Source: Rana temporaria
Lineage: Eukaryota; Chordata; Amphibia; Anura; Ranidae
Assembly: GCF_905171775.1 (NCBI RefSeq)
Contig: NC_053497.1
Span: 37,981,781 to 38,045,780 of the forward strand
Direction of reading: 5' to 3'
Length of the DNA stretch: 64,000 nt
Shown here: positions 32,631-43,356 of the stretch, piece after piece
How positions within the stretch are numbered: the first letter of the stretch is position 1
How the letters are laid out: the number at the start of each line of letters is the position of its first letter
Notes under the pieces: generated by a model
Databases searched by the model: none
Told to the model about the DNA's origin: nothing
Seen by the model: only the letters and a program-made list of their open reading frames with translations
Program-made: the position numbers and the translations under genes

Positions 32631-33389
32631 GTTTCAACTTCGCAGCATGGTGGAGTAGGAGTAGGGGGGTGCTGGCAGGTCTGGTCAGAAGGTGTGGGAA
32701 AGAGAGGAGACACAGGCAGCTGAATGGCGAGGCTGTGGTCGCTATTTAGTAGCACCCGGTATAACTTACTAATGTCAAATATACACTCCAAAACACCTAA
32801 CTATATTAAACATTGGACACAAGACCTGGTCATATCACCCCAGATGAGAGAGTGGGAAAAAGTCTATACTATTACTAAATAAACTCTTTGTGGCTGTGAA
32901 GTGCAGGAGAAAAAGTTCAAATTCTTGTCCCGTTGCTGTGGGTGACCGGTTGACTTACAGTACTTGAACTCTACCTTGTATGATACATGTTGGCACTGTC
33001 AAAAGCACAGAGGGACTATGACCCACATATTTCTTACCATAACTTTACCTGGTTCCCCATCAGGTATAGTCAACCTTAAATAAAGTCATCCCTTAACCTC
33101 TATTTGTTAACATATATAGTAATTGTGCTTACAATGTTAAGATGGCATATTTTGGCTTGCTATGTTACCTTATCTTTCTTAAAAACTTTACTAAAAAAGA
33201 TTATAGGAGGCTCCAAAAACGAAACTGTTGTGTTAACGCTAGTGATGGACTGCAGCATATGTGTATTTTATTGTTTTATCCATAGTTCCACTTTAAACTC
33301 ATAGCAAAGCCTTGGTGGCCACCAGGACAGGAAGAAAGGATGGGATCTCCCTATCAAGGACAGAGACAGCAATGAAACACCTGACAGTG
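32631..33389. other. no gene recognised
   Basis: Low-complexity and unclassified intergenic sequence. Confidence 0.35.
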
Positions 33390-33397
33390 GTTCTAAC

Positions 33398-35363
33398 TAG
33401 AGTTGAGCGGACACCTGGATGTTCGGGTTTGGCCAGACTTCGGAAAAAAGTCCAGGTTCGGGACCCGAACTTGACCCGAACTTGACCCCGAACCCGAACC
33501 CCATTGAAGTCAATGGGGACCCGGACTTTTGACTACTAAAATGTCTCTAAAAAACTAATGGAAAGGGCTAGAGGGCTGCAAATGGCAGCAAAATGTGGAT
33601 AGGGAAATAACTTAAAATAACATAAAAATACATAAAAATAAACTTAGAACTGTCCCTGCACAAAGTGTAATTTCTGAAAGGAAAAAAAAGTCATTTAAAA
33701 CCGGCTTTGCGGCTATAATGAATTGTCGGCTTTGGCAATTCATAGAGGATTCATTCATAAAAAAAATAGCGTGGGGTCCCCCCCCAAAATTCAATTACTA
33801 GGCCCTTCAGGTCTGGTATGGATATTAAGGGGAACCCCGCCGTCAATTTAAAAAAAATTACGTGGGGTTCCCCCCCAAATATCCATTCCAGACCCTTCAG
33901 GTCAGGTGTGGATTTTAAGGGGAACTCCACCACAAATGTAAAAAAAAAATGGTGTGGAGTTCCCCCCAAAATCCATACCAGACCCTTATCCGAGCACGTT
34001 AACCTGGCTGGCCGCAGAAAAGAGGGGGGGACAGAGTGCGGCCCCCCCTCTCCTGAACCGTACCAGGCCACATGCCCTCAACATGGGGAGGATGTCCCCA
34101 TGTTGATGGCGACAAGGGCCTCATCCCCACAACCCTTGCCCGGTGGTTGTGGGGGTCTGTGGGCGGGGGCTTATCAGAATCTGGAAGACCCCTTTAACAA
34201 AGGGGACCCCCAGATCCTGGCCCCCCCTAATTCTCTCTCCGTTGGACACAGCCCAGCGGAATGACGCGGCCGGAGTTTTGACATTTCTTATATAGGGGCG
34301 GCGGGCCACCCGTCACGTGACCCCGCCCCCTCTGACGCAAGGGGGATGTCTGGGCTTTCCCAGTGACGTAGAAGAGTGTGCGTCAGAGGGGGATGGGGTC
34401 ACGTGACGGGTGGCCCCACCTCCCCTATATAAGAAATGTAAAAATTCCGGCCGCGTCATTCCGCTGGGCTGTGTCCAGCGGAGAGAGAAGGTCGGCGAAG
34501 CTGCTTTGGATGGATGGATTTCTCATCGCTGGACCGGAAAGATCACCCGTCGCTGGATACAGACAACGTTGGAGCGGGGAGCGGGATCGAGAGTGAATTA
34601 CCACCGCTGGATTTTTTTTCTTTTTTTTATTAATAAAGGGCTTTTTTCTACGGTGTCTGTGTGTTTTTTTTTACAAGAATTTAGACTTTCTTCGTGAAAT
34701 GGTAGGGGTTCAGTGTACCCCATTACCAATTCACTTACGGGGGGGCCAGGATATGGGGGTCCCCTTTGTTAAAGGGGTCTTCCAGATTCTGATAAGCTCC
34801 CCGCCCGCAGACCCCCACAACCACCGGGCAAGGGTTGTGGGGATGAGGCCTGGTACGGTTCAGGAGAGGGGGGGCGCACTCTGTCCCCCCCTCCTTTCTG
34901 CAGCCGGCCAGGTTAACGTGCCCGAATAAGGGTCTGGTGTGGATTTTGGGGGGAACTCCACGCCATTTTTTTTTAAATTTGGGGTGGCGTTCCCCTTAAA
35001 ATCCACACCAGACTTGAAGGGTCTGGAATGGATATTTGGGGGGAACCCACGTAATTTTTTTTTTAATTGACGGCGGGGTTCCCCTTAATATCCATACCAG
35101 ACCTGAAGGGCCTGGTAATTGAATTTGGGGGGACCCCCACACTTTTTTTTTATGAATGGATCCTCTCTGAATTGCCAAAGCTGACAATTCATTATAGCCG
35201 AAAAGCCGGTTTTAAATTACTTTTTTTCCTTTCAGAAATGACATGCCCGAACTCCGAACCCAAACCCAAACTTTCAGCAAATTATTCGGGTTCAGGTTTG
35301 GGTCCAAAAAAAAAAAAATTCGGTACGAACACGAACTTTACAGTTTGGGTTCGCTCAAACCTA
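33398..35363. mobile_element. foldback hAT-type element
   Basis: TAGAGTTGAGCGGAC and GTTCGCTCAAACCTA are inverted ends flanked by a perfect 8-bp duplication GTTCTAAC (33390-33397, 35364-35371). Most of the element is a long inverted repeat: about 33670-34330 (GGGGTTCCCCCCC, CAGACCCTTCAGGTC motifs) folds on about 34700-35230. A GC-rich middle (34290-34600) holds further inverted segments. No transposase. Confidence 0.82.
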
Positions 35364-35412
35364 GTTCTAACTTTTTCCAACTCTATTCAAAAAAATTGTC
35401 TGGAGTTCTTAT

Positions 35413-37189
35413 TTAACCACTTCCCGCCCAAGGACGTCATATGACGTCCTGGACTTTCAGTGGGGATATCTGAATGATGCCTGCAGCTACAGGCATCATT
35501 CAGATATCCATCTCTTCAGCCGACGAATCCCTGCATCATAAGAATGATCATAGCGGCGGTTCCGCCACTTGATCGTTCTTATAGGTGCTTCTCCGGGCTC
35601 TCCTTTGCCATCTGAGACCCGGAGAAACGATCCGCCGGCGTCCGATGGAAACCATAGAGTAGACTGGTGACCAGATGGTCACCAGTCATCTCTATGATCG
35701 TCGGAGGCCCGGGCGCGATGTTATGACGTCACGCCCGGGTCCTGGAATGTAAACACAGCCGCAATCGCAGCTGAAAGCATTAGATCGGTGAATTTTTTTT
35801 CATGATCTAATGCTTTCCAGCCTGGAGGAGAGATGTGGGGTCTTACTGACCCTGCACTAAAATATCATCCCTTTAATGGTTATAGAACATGCATACAACT
35901 TGCAATTTTAAGTGGAGTTACACACAGGTTACAATTGTGACTTCATAATTCTGGAGTCTTGAAGGGATATACAGGTGTTTTGCTACTATGTATATATGTT
36001 TTTTACATGTCTTGTATCATTTATATTTCTATATGTATATTTATATTTATTTTCGTTTCAATTTGCTAATTCTGAGGGAGGCCTCATCACCTGCTCCATA
36101 TGATTTAGATGTATGTAATTAATTGTTTAATTATTTGATTGATCGAGCTCCGCCATTGGCGGATGTTTTTTCACATGATGGTGGTTTTGGTATATATGCT
36201 ATGTTAGTGTGAACCTGTGTTAGCCATGACTAAGCGCTGAATTGCAGCGTGAAACGCGTCGGCCATTTCTGTACCTGTTGTTTGCGGTGAATGCATGTGC
36301 ATTTGAAAATAAAAAGACCAACTTTATTTTAAGTTATCTTGGAGTGCGGCTATCCAGAGTTTTTTCGTTCATGTGCTACAATTAGCATCGCCAGCCCCCT
36401 GGTGGTTCAACAACCCTTGATGATCTACGAGGCTCACCTGGAGCGGTGAAATAATTGTCTCTCCATAAAGAGTACCTGTCACAAACTATTCCTATTACAA
36501 GGGATGTTTACATTCCTTGTAATAGGAATAAAAGTGATCAAAAAAAAAATGACAAAAAAAAGTGTAAAAATAAAAGAAATTGAGTAAAATAAAAATAAAA
36601 ATAATAAAAAAAATTTTTTAAACGCCCCTATCCCCGGTAGCTCGCGTTTAGAAGCGAACACACACACGTAAGTCCCGCCCACATATGTAAACGCCATTCA
36701 AACCACACATGTGAGGTATCGCCGCGTGTGTTAGAGCGCCAGCAACAATTCTAGCACTAGACCTACTCTGTAACTCTAAATTTGTAACTTGTAAAAAAAA
36801 AATAAGCGACGCCTATGGAGATTTTTAAGTACTGACGTTTGGCACCATTCCATGAGTGTGCGCAATTTTAAAGCGTGACATGTCAGGTATCTATTTACTC
36901 GGTGTAACTTCATCTTTCACATTATACCAAAATATTCGGCTAACTTTACTGTTTTGTTATTTTTTAATTCACAAAACCGTTTTTTTCCCAAAAAAAGGCG
37001 TTTGAAAAATTATTGCGCAAATACTGTGCGAGATAAAAAGTTGCAATGGCCGGTATTTTATTTCCTAGGGTGTCTGCTAAAAAAACATATATAGTGTTTG
37101 GGGGTTCTGAGTAGTTTTCTAACAAAAAAATTATGATTTATGCATGTAGGAGAGAAGTGCCAAAATAGGCCCGGTATGGAAGTGGTTAA
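35413..37189. mobile_element. composite TTAA element with an internal insertion
   Basis: Left end TTAACCACTTCCCGCCC and right end AAGTGGTTAA match the TTAA family at 3378. The middle (about 35880-36440) is different sequence carrying a hammerhead-like motif, so another element probably inserted. The internal limits are not resolved. Confidence 0.5.
36225..36262 (+). ncRNA. degenerate hammerhead-ribozyme-like motif
   Basis: ATGACTA, then a 6-bp stem GCGCTG/CAGCGT with loop AATTG, then GAAA followed by CGCGTCGG. This matches the order CUGANGA - stem II - GAAA of hammerheads with two core changes. Penelope-like retroelements carry such motifs. Activity is unlikely as written. Confidence 0.4.
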
Positions 37190-37260
37190 AAAGACAAAAA
37201 AAATTAAGAATTATTATAACTAAACAACTACCGGTAATTAAAAGAAAAAATATATGATCA

Positions 37261-37266
37261 TTTAAT
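37261..37266 (-). terminator. candidate polyadenylation signal of CYP2 gene B
   Basis: ATTAAA on the minus strand, about 50 bases past the stop codon, is the common variant poly(A) signal. The area is AT-rich, so a chance match is possible. Confidence 0.35.
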
Positions 37267-37316
37267 ATATATTTTATGTCAGGGACTGAGCTACTTTATC
37301 CTGGAGTCCACTATAT

Positions 37317-37498
37317 CTAGCGTGGGATGAATGACAGCTCATATTGTATGGGGACATTTACAAATCCTTTCAACTTAGGAGCCACATCAGCTTCAGAGAA
37401 TTCCATCTGAGAGGTCAAGTTGAAGTTTTGCAAGATGGTGATGAGGAAGATAAACAATTCCATCCGGGCCACTCCTTCTCCGGGGCAGCTCCTTTTTC
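37317..37498 (-). CDS. CYP2 gene B exon 9 (haem-binding Cys and C terminus)
   Basis: The acceptor TTTGTAG| precedes 182 coding bases ending in TAG (37319-37317). It reads GKRSCPGEGVARMELFIFLI, then LQNFNLTSQ, and finishes YELSFIPR, the usual basic CYP2 C terminus. The Cys in RSCPGE is the fifth haem ligand. Confidence 0.94.
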
Positions 37499-37743
37499 CT
37501 ACAAAGATATTTCATTTCAGTTTCTAGGGTTCATATAGTGTATATTCCATCCCATTGTGGGCTACATTACCTGACAAGACCTGATTATGTCACTGATATT
37601 GGAATCCTACCCTCTTTAATATGGAATGTGAATGGTGACCACTGACCAGCTATGAGAGTTTTTGTCCAACAGACTAACTTTCTACAGATTATGGGCATTT
37701 TTATAAATCAGTTAGCAACCAATTCTTCAGACATTTGTAGTAA

Positions 37744-38234
37744 GGCCCCGTACACACGATAGAATCCATCCGCAGATAAATCCCAGCAAATGGGTTTCTG
37801 CGGATAGATCCTATGGTGTGTACACGCCAGCGGATCTGTTTCCGCGGAGAAATCTCCTCTGGGATGGATTCCAGCAGATCGGATATTTGTTGTGCTGCAC
37901 AACATATCCATCTGCTGGAATCCATTCCAACGGATGGATCCGCTCGTCTGTACAGACTTACCGGATCCATTCGTCCAAAGGGATTCCCCGCACGCGTCGT
38001 AATGATTTGACGCATGCGTGGAATTCCTTATATGACAGCGTCGCGCCCGTCGCCGCGTCATAATCGCGGCGACGGCGCGACACGTCATCGGCAGAGGATT
38101 TCCGCGCGGATTTCAATGCGATGGTGTGTACACTCCATCCCATCGAAATCAGCGGAAATCTTTGAGAGGATTTATCCGTGGAAACGGTCCGCTGGACCGT
38201 ATCTGCGGATAAATCCTCTCGTGTGTATGGGGCC
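37744..38234. mobile_element. MITE sharing TIRs with the Harbinger at 52251
   Basis: Left end GGCCCCGTACACACGATAGA continues into ATCCATCCGC exactly as in the 9-kb element; the right end has CTCTCGTGTGTATGGGGCC. Flanks are TAA (left) and TTA (right). The body consists of CGGATCC/GGATCCG-rich inverted segments. 491 bp with no gene; it lies in intron 8 of CYP2 gene B. Confidence 0.85.
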
Positions 38235-38476
38235 TTAGAATTACCTTCAGCAGCCAGATCTACTAGGATATTGCCCAACAAAGTCTTAAAAAGAGGCCTA
38301 AAAATCTCCCAGTGTGATATTTAGAACATCTGATCTTTGGTGGTAGGATATCAAAAGCTGGTTGATCATTGCAAGTGAACAATTTAGTAATGTCTGACTA
38401 ATATTGGAACATTTATTATATGCTTTCTGATACCATATGATAATAATCACATCAGGATATTTATAGATTGACCCAC

Positions 38477-38618
38477 CTACAGAGTAAGCCATGAAAGCAT
38501 CATTCTTTTTGAATTGCCCGTTTTCATCCAGGAAGTGGTTGGGATTAAACTTGTATGGAGTCGAGAACTGTGTGGCATCACGATGGACAGTGAACAACAA
38601 AGTGTAGACATTTGTTCC
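38477..38618 (-). CDS. CYP2 gene B exon 8
   Basis: The 142-bp exon runs from TTCTGCAG| to TCTGTAG|GTGGGT. It encodes GTNVYTLLFTVHRDATQFST, then FNPNHFLDENGQFKKNDAFM and AYSV, the meander preceding the haem loop. HRD and PxHFLDxxGxF are CYP2 signatures. The position normally Phe in the haem motif (FSxGKRxC) is Tyr. Confidence 0.92.
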
Positions 38619-38889
38619 CTGCAGAAAGTACAACAAAAATTAATTAAAAGGTTGACCAAATTAAGGGGGCCAAGTTTAGGAACTGTATACCCCAATTTTT
38701 TTTCTAATAAAGTGTGATAAGGTCCTTTTTTCATTCAAAGTGTCACCTACCTCTCTTCCCCCTGCCACATTGTTCAACCTTGTGAATTAACTTCAATAAA
38801 AGCTTACATAGGCCCAAGGACACTTTTCTATCTCTCTTCCTCTCTATCACAGAGTGAGTTATGTGCTCCTTCATACGCAGAAGTGCCGA

Positions 38890-39730
38890 TATTTTTTTTT
38901 AAACAGTGTTGGTGTGAATGAATACAATGTGATCAGTGCATACAACACATAATATTAACGCCAAACATAAATAAAATCCAAGAAAATTGTGATATAAAAC
39001 ATACATTTATATAGTGCTTTCTAATCCTGTGAATATAGTGGAACTGGTAAGCTGCACATGCGTGAATCCACAAATTCAAATAATAATAAATGTGTTGATC
39101 AGTGTCAACAAATATCAACAGTGCTACACAGCGTACCCATATTGGTGTACACTGAAGGCTATATAAACAACATGACAAAATAATGTAAAACATATACTAA
39201 ATCCCCTTGAAAACCAGTGTAATCTGGTGTGGTATTTTGAATACTATTAATTAAATGTTGTCTGGAGTCTCTTCATTCAAATGTTGTGACATCTATGTGC
39301 TCTCAAGCCTCTCACCTTAAGGTAAGAAGACAGCATGTGTTGGTATCTTTTCCTGGTCCTCGGTATGTCTCTTCCTGCCTCTAGGGGTCCTCCTATGATC
39401 TATCAGACTGAGTCTCTATGATATGTGGTGTCTCCTTTGTGATGATTCTGGGGGGTCCATCACATTGTGGTCCGTATTAGTTAAGCATGTAAAAGAGACT
39501 CTCGTGACACTGATAAAGTCACGTGTACCTGACACAACGTGTAGGGCATGAGCAGAGTGGAGGCATACTGGAAGTGATCCAATAATACGAGTTCACCGCT
39601 TGTGGAGTACATGTATATTGCACATTGTGAAAAGGTGAGTAAATAAACAGTTTCCTAATATATTAAACTTTTAAAAACGATACTTTACTATGGAAAGTCT
39701 CTTTTACATTCCTAACTAATACGGCCGGAG
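38890..39730. repeat. foldback, Penelope-like repeat with hammerhead-like motif
   Basis: CCGTATTAGTTAAGCATGTA at about 39469 is complemented by sequence ending CCTAACTAATACGG near 39724, and AAAAGAGACT pairs with AGTCTCTTTT. Between them lies a hammerhead-like motif (39510). It lies in intron 7 of gene B. Confidence 0.45.
39510..39546 (+). ncRNA. degenerate hammerhead-ribozyme-like motif
   Basis: CTGATAA (one change from CUGANGA), stem GTCA...TGAC, then ACAA where GAAA is expected, then CGTGTAGG. Its position inside a foldback repeat parallels the other hammerhead-like sites in the window. Confidence 0.35.
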
Positions 39731-39739
39731 GTGCGATTG

Positions 39740-40563
39740 GACAAGGGGGGAGCCAATCAGTGGGTCCAGCAGACCTGATGTCTGCCGGCCACCCATGATC
39801 ATTCCCAAGAGAGGCAGAATGGCGGTCTGCCTATCTAAACAAGGTAGATCGCCATTCCAACAGGGGAGAAGATAGAGATCTTGTGTTCCTGCTAAGTAGG
39901 AACACGGATCGCTGTTTTCGCCCAGTCAGAGCATCCCCCACACAGTTAGAAAGCACCACCTAGGGACACAATTAACACTTTGATTGCCCCTGATGTTAAC
40001 CCGTTCCCTGCCAGTGACATTAGTACAGTAACATATTTTTAGCACTGATCACTGTAATAATGTCACTGGTCCCTAAAAAAGTATTTTTTAGTGTCATTTA
40101 GGTGTCCGATTTGTCCGCCACAATGTCGCAGTCCCACTAAAAATTGCTGATCGCCACCATTACTAGTAAAAAAGAAAATGCCATAAAACTATCACTTAGT
40201 TTATAGCTGTAATAACTTTTGTGCAAACCAATCAATATATGCTTATTCTGATTTTTTTTTACCAAAAATATGTAGCACATATTGGCCTAAAATTCATGAA
40301 GAAATTAGATTTTTAAGATATGTTTTATAGCAGAAAGTAAAAAATAATGTTTTTTTTTTTAAATTTGGCGCTCTTTTTTTGCTTATAAAGATAAAAACCG
40401 CAGAGGTGATCAAATACCACCAAAATAAAGCTCTATTTGTGGGAAAGAAGGATATAAATTTTTCGCACAACCGTGCAATTGTCAGTTAAAGTAACGCAGT
40501 GCCGTAGTGGGAAAATGGCCTGGTCATTAGGGGGGTAAAACCTTCCGGGGCTGAAGTGGTTAT
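39740..40563 (-). mobile_element. TTAA-family element, reverse orientation, eroded ends
   Basis: Read on the minus strand, it begins AACCACTTCAGCCCCGG (40563 downward) and contains ACAAATAGAGCTTTATTTTGG, like 2751-3378. The terminal TTAA is changed to TAAC/TTAT, and the far end is indistinct. Intron 7 of gene B. Confidence 0.6.
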
Positions 40564-40664
40564 CAAGCAAACTTATATGTTTGACCTTAATGGACACATT
40601 TGTTGTTTTACCATATACACATATAATATTAATGCACACTAATAATTTTTAATGTGTTTCCTAC

Positions 40665-40852
40665 CTTGGGAATATGATACCCTCTAAACATTGTGTCTTT
40701 TGTCACCATATGTGGCACATTGAAAGGAGCGATGTCACAAAATCTCTGCACCTCATGGATTACAGCTTGTGTGTATGGCATGTTGAACTTGTCCTCCATG
40801 TTTACCATTCTGTCTCGTCCAATCACCCGATCAATTTCTTCATGAACTTTAT
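40665..40852 (-). CDS. CYP2 gene B exon 7 (ExxR)
   Basis: The 188-bp exon lies between TTTTCCAG| and CCCAAG|GTAGG. It encodes DKVHEEIDRVIGRDR, MPYTQAVIHEVQRF and FRGYHIPK. EVQR is the K-helix ExxR motif that is nearly invariant in P450s. Phase 1 in, phase 0 out. The open frame upstream of the acceptor has no homology. Confidence 0.93.
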
Positions 40853-40939
40853 CTGGAAAAGCCAAGGCTCTCATTCCTTGCTACTGACAGCTGAATGAAG
40901 TATTGTGACAGTAAACAAAAAATAATTATTTGTTGCTGA

Positions 40940-41507
40940 CATAGGCATGCGTACAGGGTGTGCCAGGTGGGCACACCCTTTTCACCCTGTGTGGCAGAGA
41001 TTTTCCCTGTTTAAACCCCTGATATTTCACCAAAGCTCCTAAAAAAAGTTGTATAAAGAAAAATAATAATAATAAAAAAGAAAATAGTACAAATAAAAAC
41101 TACTGACAACATCCACTGACAGTATATACACACACACATCATAGGTGTGCACAGCCTATGGCATTAGGGTGTGCACCCCAAAGCTAAAACACATATGTGT
41201 GTATATATACTGACAGTGTCAGTAGAGAAATGGATGGAGTCAGTAGGGCAGTGGATGGTCTCAGTAGTTTTTATTATTTTATTTTTTACATTTATTTAAA
41301 ATTTCTTATTTAGGTGCCCCATTAGGGGGCTTTGGTGAAATATCAGGGGTCTAAACAGGGGGAAACTGGGCCACACTGGGTAATTAGGGTGTGCACGGGC
41401 ACATCTGGCACACCCTGTCTGCACGCCTATGACACACATGCACTCACAAATATGTGTCTGAGATTTAAGGTGCACACCCCAATGCAATATGCTGTGCACA
41501 CCTATGG
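40940..41507. repeat. interlocked inverted repeats (GGTGTGC-type termini)
   Basis: CATAGGCATGCGTACAGGGT at 40940 pairs with the end at 41431 (CTGTCTGCACGCCTATG), while CATAGGTGTGCACAGCC near 41141 pairs with GCTGTGCACACCTATG near 41507. The two pairs interlock rather than nest. Intron 6 of gene B. Confidence 0.55.
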
Positions 41508-41524
41508 ATTCTTGGTAGGGGTAA

Positions 41525-41728
41525 GTTAAAGTGGTTGTAAAGGCAGAAGGTTTTTTATCTTAATGCATTTTCATTGGAGATTGCTTAACCTCCTCATATG
41601 TAATTTTACTTAAATATACATGTTTCTATAAGATTGGTTGTGCGCCTCATTCTTGTGTTTGTTAGTTTACTGGTCCAGCATCTGTGAAAAACTGTGATAT
41701 CACTTTGGAGTGGAATGACACTTTAACA
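41525..41728. mobile_element. possible short TTAA-bounded MITE
   Basis: TTAAAGTGG at the left and CACTTTAA at the right suggest an approximately 200-bp TTAA element just downstream of exon 6 of gene B. Ends are short, so support is weak. Confidence 0.35.
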
Positions 41729-41773
41729 GCTGCCTGAAGTGTTTGCAACCGTTATATCTCTTCACTTACTTAC

Positions 41774-41915
41774 CTTCTACTTCAGGATACTTTAGGAGGA
41801 TAAGCAATGCATGCCGCAGAGTGGTGTTCAAAGTCTCAGTTGCTCCAATATATAGGTTGTGGATTGTACACAGGAGATTTTTCATATCAAACTCTGTATT
41901 GGGGTCATCCTTCTC
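41774..41915 (-). CDS. CYP2 gene B exon 6 (I-helix)
   Basis: The 142-bp exon is bounded by CCATAG| and GTAGAAG|GTAAGT. It encodes 47 residues plus one base: EKDDPNTEFDMKNLLCTIHN then LYIGATETLNTTLRHALLIL and LKYPEVE. This is the I-helix that lines the oxygen-binding pocket. The usual (A/G)Gx(D/E)T(T/S) reads GATETL here: Ala replaces Gly and Leu replaces the final Thr. The 5' LTR of the gypsy element begins about 200 bases upstream of the acceptor. Confidence 0.92.
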
Positions 41916-43356
41916 CTATGGAGACAACAGTGACACTTTAGACCACTGGAGATCAATTTACAGGTTAAGGCTTAATCAATCCAACTTAGATAGGAGTCAA
42001 CAGAATTTTAAGGAACAGGGAATTATTCTATTGTCAACAAAGAAAAAGGCTAAAAACGTAACAGTGCCATAGACTCTGGGGATTATCTATCCTTTGGCAA
42101 AAAGTGTTTGAATAATGTGTAGCGGGGTCGTCCTGTCAGAAATCTAATGACAGGTTATCCCCACTGGACTTTATTCATGCTTGTAAATATGTGAGTTACC
42201 TTTAAGGAGTTATGCATTGTGGGATTGCAAGTAGCGGGAGATATGGACTCCATTGACTCCTAGGAGAAACAGACTACACATCCCACAATGCCCTGCGACA
42301 TTAGAACATGTGACACCTCCGCACAGACTTATGGGGGAGGTTACTTAAAGAGAAGGCGCGCCTGATTTCTCTCTCTCTGGACCTGCATCGTCTCCTCTGC
42401 GGAGCTGCTGACAGAGCACAGCCATGCCAATAGTCCAGAAGCCTGGGCCTAAATCTACCGAGAGATCAGCCATCCGGAAGGAAGCAAGACTCCAGCATCC
42501 AGCCCGTGTTCCCGAAGATTGAAGAGGCAGCCCAGCTGACGACTGAAACAGTGGAGCCACCCTCGTTCGGGATCCTTGTGCTGTGGAGCAGTGTTTCACT
42601 AACGCGCCTTCTGAGGAGAATTCAGGCGGGTCAGCCTGTCGGGTGAGAGAGCACATGCTCGGCTTTTGACTTCCACTTAAACGGACACCTTAGTGCCACC
42701 CCACAGGCCACAGACACACGTTCGGCCTCTGGCTGAAACTTAGAGGCCCAGTTAACTGTTTAAGGGTTCATAGAAGTGACTGACACTGACGAGCGATCAG
42801 TTCACCAGAGTTTACTGTTCCTGATACTTTGTTGTGTACTTCCCTTTTTAACGTGCACCAACCGGCCGCAACGTGATATTAACTGTTCTGCGGAACTGCT
42901 CGCTAGAGGGAGCTCGCGAGCATAGACTTCCTACCTTAGTTTAAGTGAATACCACTATTCTTTAGTTTGACCAATTATCTGCTACATTAATTGCTGATTC
43001 CTGCAAGGGCCCTTGCGGAATCATAGTAGGGATATTATCTAACAGTTGTTTGTTTGTTGTCTGAACCTATGCTTATTCTTCAAGTTCACATAAAGTAAAC
43101 TTATCTTTTCTGATTTAAATATATCCACTGTGTGAAGTGTGTTTTCTCGTCTGGAGGGACCTTCCATGAAAGCAGGTAATACTATTGTTTATTGTCACTG
43201 TATATTGTATACCTGCTATTGTGACCCCCCGCCCAGCAGAGGTCACAATACCGTACCCACCAGACTTCTGATGTGTCAAGGGAGGGCTCGAGCTGTTTAA
43301 ATAGGGGTGAGCCAAGCCAAAAGAGAGTAGATCCCAAAACAAAAGGTACAGCGCTA

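Larger units (their letters stand above)
37317..41915 (-). other. CYP2-family cytochrome P450 gene B, exons 6-9 (3' half)
   Basis: Four exons of 142, 188, 142 and 182 coding bases encode the last 217 residues of a CYP2 P450: I-helix, K-helix EVQR (ExxR), the meander region and the Cys haem ligand in SVGKRSCPGEG, ending in TAG at 37319-37317. All borders are AG/GT and phases are 0,1,0,1 as in the family. Exons 1-5 are not seen between 41916 and 64000; intron 5 is occupied by a 10-kb gypsy element and a 9-kb Harbinger element, so they probably lie right of the window. Two family motifs are altered (GATETL in the I-helix; Tyr for Phe in the haem motif). It is a tandem neighbour of gene A on the same strand. 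Confidence 0.88.

Noticed and set aside
42345..42656. 103-codon frame repeated at 51112-51423
   Set aside because: It recurs because both lie in the LTRs, on the strand opposite to the element's genes.
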